Shown piece by piece: positions 52,766-54,181 of a DNA stretch of 54,181 bases (its first letter is position 1; each line of letters opens with the position of its first letter). The notes under the pieces are model-generated. The model did not search any database and was not told where the DNA came from. It was given only the letters and a program-made list of their open reading frames with translations. The position numbers and the translations under genes were made by a program. This DNA is from CAZVLE01 sp964627855 (GTDB lineage: Bacteria; Bacillota; Dethiobacteria; DTU022), in contig CAZVLE010000087.1 of the NCBI GenBank assembly GCA_964627855.1, positions 1 through 54,181 on the forward strand, read 5' to 3'.

Positions 52766-53758
52766 TTGAACGCAAGAAAGAATATTTTTCTTATACTTTT
52801 TATTGTTTTATGCATATTCCTTGGTTTTTATATTCGTTTTGATTATTATGTCATTATGCCCAGCAGGGCAGTTGATCTCAGTACCCTCATAAAGCTTGAA
52901 AATCCGGACAGTGATGATCAGGGTTCTTTTTATCTTGTAACCGTAACGCAGCAACGCGCAGGTTTGTTTACATTAGCATTGGGGTATCTTCATCCTCATA
53001 TGAATATCAATCCAGCCGTGAGGGTCATTCCACCAGGTATGGACGAGAGTGAGTACAGACAATATCTGGCTGATATCATGATGGAAAGTCGCGATATTGC
53101 AAAAATTGTTGCCTTGCGTGAGGTTGGCTATGATGTTGATATCATCAGCGATGGTGTTGAGATTATTGGATTGTTAGAAGAAGCTCCTGCCGAAGGTTTA
53201 TTAGAAGAAGGAGATCGGATTATATCGGTAGATGGCAATGCGGTATTTTTGGCGACAGAAGTCCCACCGATGGTTCAGGATCGAAGGATAGGCGAAGAGG
53301 TTTCCCTTGAAATAATCCGTAACGATCAGGTCGTTGAGCTATCCATAAAGACAGGCGCAAACCCTGAAGATCTATATGTTCCTTATCTTGGTATTGTAAT
53401 CAAATCGTTGCCGTGGGAACCGATACTACCGATTGATATCGATATTGACACCGGAAGAATAGGAGGACCATCTGCTGGTCTAATGTTGACACTGGAGATC
53501 ATGAACCAGTATTTACCTGAAGACCTGGCTGCAGGGAAAAAAATTGCCGGAACAGGAACAATTGACTTGAACGGAAACGTGGGCAGGATCGGGGGCACAG
53601 AGCAAAAAGTTATTGCCGCTGAAAGAATTGGGGCTGATTACTTTCTGGTTCCAGAGAGAAACTATTACCAGGCCAGGAATGTCGCACGTTCTGTTGAAGT
53701 CGTAAAAGTAACAAATATTGAAGATGTCCTTGACTTTTTAAAGACCTTACAGCAATAA
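52766..53758 (+). CDS. PDZ and Lon-like serine protease (SepM/YlbL type)
   Basis: Membrane-anchored protease of 330 aa: one N-terminal helix (about 6-24), a region 35-118, a PDZ domain (about 120-198) and a C-terminal Lon-like catalytic domain with the Ser236-Lys281 dyad in GGPSAGLML and GTEQKVIAA. Homologues cleave peptides or signal regulators outside the membrane. The start is TTG with AAGGA five bases upstream; an earlier frame at 52646 overlaps the previous gene. In Bacillus ylbL also follows coaD, supporting the assignment. Confidence 0.92.
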   Translation: MNARKNIFLILFIVLCIFLGFYIRFDYYVIMPSRAVDLSTLIKLENPDSDDQGSFYLVTVTQQRAGLFTLALGYLHPHMNINPAVRVIPPGMDESEYRQYLADIMMESRDIAKIVALREVGYDVDIISDGVEIIGLLEEAPAEGLLEEGDRIISVDGNAVFLATEVPPMVQDRRIGEEVSLEIIRNDQVVELSIKTGANPEDLYVPYLGIVIKSLPWEPILPIDIDIDTGRIGGPSAGLMLTLEIMNQYLPEDLAAGKKIAGTGTIDLNGNVGRIGGTEQKVIAAERIGADYFLVPERNYYQARNVARSVEVVKVTNIEDVLDFLKTLQQ

Positions 53759-53766
53759 CAGCTGTT

Positions 53767-53796
53767 TTGACACCTCCCCCTGGCAGGTGCTATACT
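53767..53796 (+). promoter_or_regulatory. promoter for rnpB
   Basis: TTGACA (53767-53772), 18-base spacer, TATACT (53791-53796); transcription is expected to start near 53803, just upstream of the first RNase P RNA helix. Confidence 0.8.
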
Positions 53797-53809
53797 TATA
53801 TTGGAAAAA

Positions 53810-54181
53810 TAGTTAGGAACCGAGTAAGCAAAGCAGTCGCGGAAAGATTGCCGCAAGGCGCTTTTCGAGGAAAGTCCGAGCTCCGTAGGGCAGGGTGCTG
53901 GGTAACGCCCAGTGAGGGTGACCTTAAGGCCAGTGCCACAGAAATTATACCGCCCGGCACTCAACTTTTATTATCAATATTAAAGCTGTTTGCCTGATTT
54001 TTGCAGGATAATTAACAAGGCAAAGATTTTATCCGGGCCTGTCAGTAATATGGTGATAAAAGTTGAGTGCCGGGTAAGGGTGCAACGGTGCGGTAAGAGC
54101 GCACCAGAAACCGGGAGACCGGTTTGCTAGGTAAACCCCACCCGGAGCAAGACCAAATAGGAGGGGGATGAGGTTGCCCGC
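53810..54181 (+). ncRNA. rnpB: RNase P RNA, type A, 3' end beyond the window
   Basis: Catalytic RNA that matures tRNA 5' ends. Conserved blocks are present: GAGGAAAGTCCGAGCTCC, the AGTGCCACAGAAA core, ACCGCC followed by the P12 arm, GGTAAGGGTGCAA, GGTGCGGTAAGAGCGCACC (P13/P14 area) and the CCACCCGGAGCAAGACCAAATAGG near the 3' side. The P13/P14 and P8/P9 features resemble the ancestral type A form of E. coli and not the Bacillus type B form. The P12 helix is unusually long (53953-53976 with 54051-54074). The 3' end of P1 lies outside the window; the 5' end is estimated. Confidence 0.95.

Noticed and set aside
1..54181. CRISPR array, insertion sequence, prophage or integrated element
   Set aside because: No array of spaced repeats, transposase, phage genes or flanking direct repeats were seen; the only tyrosine recombinase is XerC in its housekeeping position.

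Overview
The window reads as part of the chromosome of a low-to-mid GC Bacillota bacterium, most likely an endospore-forming anaerobe of the Clostridia or a related class. The evidence is CodY, SpoVS, a C+ type ribosomal protein L28, HslUV/XerC/CodY in the classical order, strong GGAGG-type ribosome binding sites, and the gene order rnc-smc-ftsY-ylxM-ffh-rpsP-ylqC-rimM-trmD-rplS-lepB-rbgA-rnhB-yraN. Rubredoxin, an ADP-forming acyl-CoA synthetase, citramalate synthase and three M42 aminopeptidases suggest an anaerobic peptide/acid-using metabolism. The species cannot be named from sequence alone. TTG start codons are unusually common: about fourteen of the genes appear to use one.

Layout. 1-5.6 kb: a small unknown gene, a class A PBP (minus strand) with PASTA and Fn3-like tail, and a divergent fused ADP-forming acyl-CoA synthetase. 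5.6-21.1 kb: a long plus-strand housekeeping block for lipid precursor synthesis (plsX, acpP; fab genes absent), RNA processing (rnc), chromosome organisation (smc), SRP targeting (ftsY, ylxM, ffh), ribosome parts and maturation (rpmF, rpsP, rimM, rplS, rbgA), tRNA modification (trmD), signal peptidase and RNase HII. spoVS is inserted between rnc and smc. 21.1-27.7 kb: a mostly minus-strand accessory region with comM, an FHA-FHA-ABC transporter, a small plus-strand rubredoxin, and an operon of two DUF1538 membrane proteins plus a PII-like protein. 27.8-31.7 kb: a UvrD-type helicase and a long-chain acyl-CoA synthetase. 32-43.9 kb: citramalate synthase, three tandem M42 aminopeptidases, dprA, topA, xerC, hslV, hslU and codY. 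44-48.3 kb: a GNAT-like protein paired with a fatty-acyl-AMP-ligase-like enzyme, convergent with a DUF401 permease. 48.7-54.2 kb: a bacterioferritin-like protein, tRNA-Leu(CAA), an acyl-CoA dehydrogenase, rpmB, coaD, a small membrane protein, a PDZ-Lon protease and the 5' part of RNase P RNA, which runs off the window.

Most genes are ordinary housekeeping genes. The parts most worth a second look are the PII/DUF1538 operon (candidate nucleotide-gated transporter), the GNAT + acyl-AMP ligase pair after codY (candidate acyl-transfer pathway), the FHA-FHA-ABC exporter, the triple M42 cluster, and an RNase P RNA with a 24-bp extended P12 helix. Promoters with near-consensus -35/-10 boxes are visible before the yceD-rpmF-plsX genes, acpP, ylxM-ffh, rubredoxin, cimA, the ferritin-like gene, rpmB and rnpB. 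Four convincing intrinsic terminators are present. I saw no CRISPR array, insertion sequence, prophage or integrated element.
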